In this document: positions 13,488-15,518 of the stretch, in pieces | Position numbering within the stretch: the first letter of the stretch is position 1 | How the letters are laid out: each line of letters starts with the position of its first letter | NCBI GenBank assembly: GCA_020636695.1 | Contig: JACJXJ010000024.1 | Coordinates: 1-15,518 of the forward strand | DNA: 15,518 nucleotides | Direction: 5' to 3' | Source of the DNA: Prevotellaceae bacterium | GTDB taxonomy: Bacteria; Bacteroidota; Bacteroidia; Bacteroidales; Paludibacteraceae | Position numbers and translations under genes: made by a program | Notes under the pieces: generated by a model | Told to the model about the DNA's origin: nothing | The model's database searches: none | Seen by the model: the letters and a program-made list of their open reading frames with translations, nothing else

Positions 13488-14612
13488 ATGTTAACACCGT
13501 ATTCATTTTTTGTCTCTGTTTTGCATACTTTGCCGTTTTCAAATTCTATTCTTATTGCGCTTTTCATATTCTTTTTTGCAGATTGGAGAAAAGATCATTC
13601 TGTCCGCGCATTATTACTATTATTTTCAATTTATCCATTACTTTTTTTTCTGTGGCTCAATTACGAAATGGTTTCAGTAGAGGCTCCTCTACCCATTTTA
13701 GACTTTTTTACCATGAGTCATATGATTCTGATGGTGCCTATTTTCTATAATTATGTGTATGCTGTTACTACAGGGCATTGTATGCGGTGGAAAAGATGGT
13801 TTGTTTTCTACATGCCTTTAGTTTTCTTATTTTTGGCTCATTATGTTGTACAACATTACTATGGTAATGCACCTTTAGTTTATTCCTTTGAGGAAATTAA
13901 ACCATATTGGTCACATCCTGATATGATTGTACGTTTTATTGCACTTTTAATGCGGATATCGTATGGTATGATTTTGATAATAGGAACGTATGTCAATTAT
14001 AAACAGTATCAATCTGATTTGGAGAAAGATTTTGCTATAGTTTCTTCTCGTAGTACTCTTAATTGGATGTTTTTGGTCATTGTCCTTTACATTACTTATT
14101 TTCTACTATCCATTGTTTCGTATGTGAATGGTGACATATGGATTCATTTGTTAGTCTTGGCTAGTACTATTATTTTTTATACTTCTTTAGCATTTTTTGG
14201 TTATGCGCATAAAAGTGTTTATTCAAAAGATTTTGAGCCTTTATCTCAATTAGAACCTGATGATTCTATGGGACTAGAGCAGTATGAGGGAATGTCTGTC
14301 GCATTTAATAAATTATGTCAAGAGGATAAAATTTGGCGAAATAGCGAGTTGGCAGCTACAGATGTAATAGCTTATTTAAATACCAATCGTACCTATTTTT
14401 CTCAATTTCTTAAGCAGGTATACAATACTAATTTCCGTACATGTGTTAATACGTATCGTGTAAATGAGGCGCAACACTTGATTCGCGAAAATCCCGATAT
14501 GAATATGATGGATATTTACGTGCAATGTGGTTTTGCTTCATCTTCATCATTTAATGAATGGTTTAAAAAAATAACAGGTAAAGCTCCTTCTGAATATAAG
14601 GAAAGGTTATAG
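13488..14612 (+). CDS. Membrane-bound AraC-family transcriptional regulator (7TM-HTH)
   Basis: This 374-residue protein combines seven predicted membrane helices (about 17-33, 40-58, 72-92, 103-122, 147-169, 191-212, 217-240) with a C-terminal AraC/XylS DNA-binding domain. The two helix-turn-helix units are about 285-310 (SELAATDVIAYLNTNRTYFS) and 338-371 (MDIYVQCGFASSSSFNEWFK, then GKAPSEYK). Positive residues cluster in loops 1, 3 and 5 (for example WRKDHSVR and CMRWKRW), which predicts an outside N-terminus and a cytoplasmic DNA-binding end. It probably senses something in or at the membrane and binds DNA directly; the ligand and targets are unknown. It begins 26 bases after mtgA, and the gap is too short to show a clear promoter. 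The sequence appears more AT-rich than the genes before it. Confidence 0.88.
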   Translation: MLTPYSFFVSVLHTLPFSNSILIALFIFFFADWRKDHSVRALLLLFSIYPLLFFLWLNYEMVSVEAPLPILDFFTMSHMILMVPIFYNYVYAVTTGHCMRWKRWFVFYMPLVFLFLAHYVVQHYYGNAPLVYSFEEIKPYWSHPDMIVRFIALLMRISYGMILIIGTYVNYKQYQSDLEKDFAIVSSRSTLNWMFLVIVLYITYFLLSIVSYVNGDIWIHLLVLASTIIFYTSLAFFGYAHKSVYSKDFEPLSQLEPDDSMGLEQYEGMSVAFNKLCQEDKIWRNSELAATDVIAYLNTNRTYFSQFLKQVYNTNFRTCVNTYRVNEAQHLIRENPDMNMMDIYVQCGFASSSSFNEWFKKITGKAPSEYKERL

Positions 14613-14676
14613 AGTTATCTGCAAGTGATGATGGTGTTAGTACAAATGTTTTTTTTCGTTATATACTTTTACAATT

Positions 14677-15327
14677 ATGTCAATTTGCATCGAACAGTGG
14701 GGAACTATCGATTATCAAGAAGCTTGGGATCGTCAAACGGTCTTATTCGATGAAATTATTAATAAGAAAATAGCCAATCAAACAACTACGAGTCGTTTGG
14801 TGTTTTGTGAACATCCACATGTTTATACACTCGGAAAGAGTGGACACTCAGAAAATATGTTATATAATCCTTATAACGTGCCTTTAGTTAGAACCAATAG
14901 AGGTGGTGATATTACTTACCATGGTCCTGGACAAATTGTGGGTTATCCTATTTTTGACTTGGATAAATTTCACCTCGGTTTAAAAGACTATATATATAAG
15001 GTGGAAGAGGCTGTTATCTTGACTTTAGCTCATTATGGTATCACAGCGACTCGACTCGAACATGCTACAGGGGTTTGGTTGGATGTCGAAAGTGTTACTC
15101 GGTGCCGTAAAATATGTGCCATTGGAGTCAAAAGTAGCCGATTTGTAACCATGCATGGCTTTGCTTTAAACATAAATACCGATCTTACTTATTTTAAAAA
15201 TATCAATCCTTGTGGATTTGTTGACAAAGGTGTGACCTCTATGGAGCAAGAATTGGGTCAAAAATTGGATTTGTTAGAGGTCGAAAATGTACTAGCTAGC
15301 TTTTTTACTCAACTTTTTACAGATTAA
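14677..15327 (+). CDS. lipB: Lipoyl(octanoyl) transferase
   Basis: LipB transfers the octanoyl group from acyl carrier protein to lipoyl domains of 2-oxoacid dehydrogenases and the glycine cleavage H protein, the first step of de novo lipoate attachment. The 216-residue sequence has the canonical RGGDITYHGPGQIVGYPIFD block (76-95), KICAIGVK (145-152) with the catalytic Lys 145, MHGFALNINTDL (159-170) and INPCGF (176-181) with the catalytic Cys 179. Length is normal. lipA is not in the window. A near-consensus TACTTTTA (14664-14671) lies only five bases before the ATG; if it is the promoter, the mRNA would be almost leaderless. Confidence 0.97.
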   Translation: MSICIEQWGTIDYQEAWDRQTVLFDEIINKKIANQTTTSRLVFCEHPHVYTLGKSGHSENMLYNPYNVPLVRTNRGGDITYHGPGQIVGYPIFDLDKFHLGLKDYIYKVEEAVILTLAHYGITATRLEHATGVWLDVESVTRCRKICAIGVKSSRFVTMHGFALNINTDLTYFKNINPCGFVDKGVTSMEQELGQKLDLLEVENVLASFFTQLFTD

Positions 15328-15364
15328 ATTCAGGGGTTAAAATTGTATTTTGTCCCTAATTTGA
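15324..15364 (+). other. Stem-loop at the lipB stop codon, possible transcript end
   Basis: TTAAATT (15324-15330), a bulged C and AGGG (15332-15335) pair with CCCT (15354-15357) and AATTTGA (15358-15364, one T-G pair). An inner AAAAT/ATTTT stem has a TGT loop. No T-tract follows, so it may be a transcript-stabilising or rho-assisted end and not a classic terminator. The following sequence to 15518 has no convincing gene on either strand. Confidence 0.4.
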
Positions 15365-15518
15365 TAAAAATGTGCTTTAAAGTGACTTTTAGAACTTCTT
15401 TTGAGACTAATTATTTACCTCAAAACTCACGTCAGAATGCACATCTTTCCTTTTCTCACAGCCTTTAGCACTTTTGAATCAAAAATAAGTAAATTGAAAA
15501 TGAGTTAGTTGAGAAAAA

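Noticed and set aside
13343..13567. 74-codon minus-strand open frame across the mtgA-AraC junction
   Set aside because: It overlaps the ends of two well-supported plus-strand genes and shows no domain.

Overview
The window looks like chromosomal core sequence from a member of the Bacteroidota, most likely order Bacteroidales. Three things support this. Several promoters match the Bacteroidota -7 element TAnnTTTG and no clear Shine-Dalgarno sequences precede the genes. Some families are typical of the phylum: the Rpb6-like omega subunit, the DUF3276 PUR-type protein, the long NusB and the DUF5982/Omp85-like barrel. The gene order nusB-yajC-ybbR-coaE is also typical of the phylum. No mobile element, CRISPR array, tRNA or rRNA was seen, and coding density is high. 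The species cannot be named from sequence alone.

Layout. Bases 1-1207 carry the end of an O6-alkylguanine-DNA alkyltransferase gene and an ApbE-type flavin transferase. Bases 1297-2547 form a compact unit of promoter, bamD, rpoZ/omega and terminator. Bases 2614-6409 hold three co-directional envelope genes: a BASS-family transporter, a PlsC-like acyltransferase with C-terminal membrane helices, and an outer-membrane barrel. This unit ends at a symmetric terminator shared with the convergent pheT gene (6489-8948, minus strand). Further right on the minus strand is a PUR-family nucleic-acid-binding gene with its own terminator (9048-9100).

From 9778 onward everything is on the plus strand: nusB, yajC, a YbbR-like protein, coaE, mtgA, a seven-helix membrane protein fused to an AraC DNA-binding domain, and lipB. 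nusB and yajC each have a TATCTTTG promoter element. coaE and mtgA overlap by four bases.

Most genes are housekeeping: protein and envelope assembly, translation, transcription, CoA, peptidoglycan and lipoate. No clear new defence or mobile system was found. The items most worth a second look are a strong terminator-like hairpin inside the start of the ybbR coding sequence, the transporter-acyltransferase-barrel cassette, and the 7TM-AraC regulator, which could be a one-protein membrane sensor.
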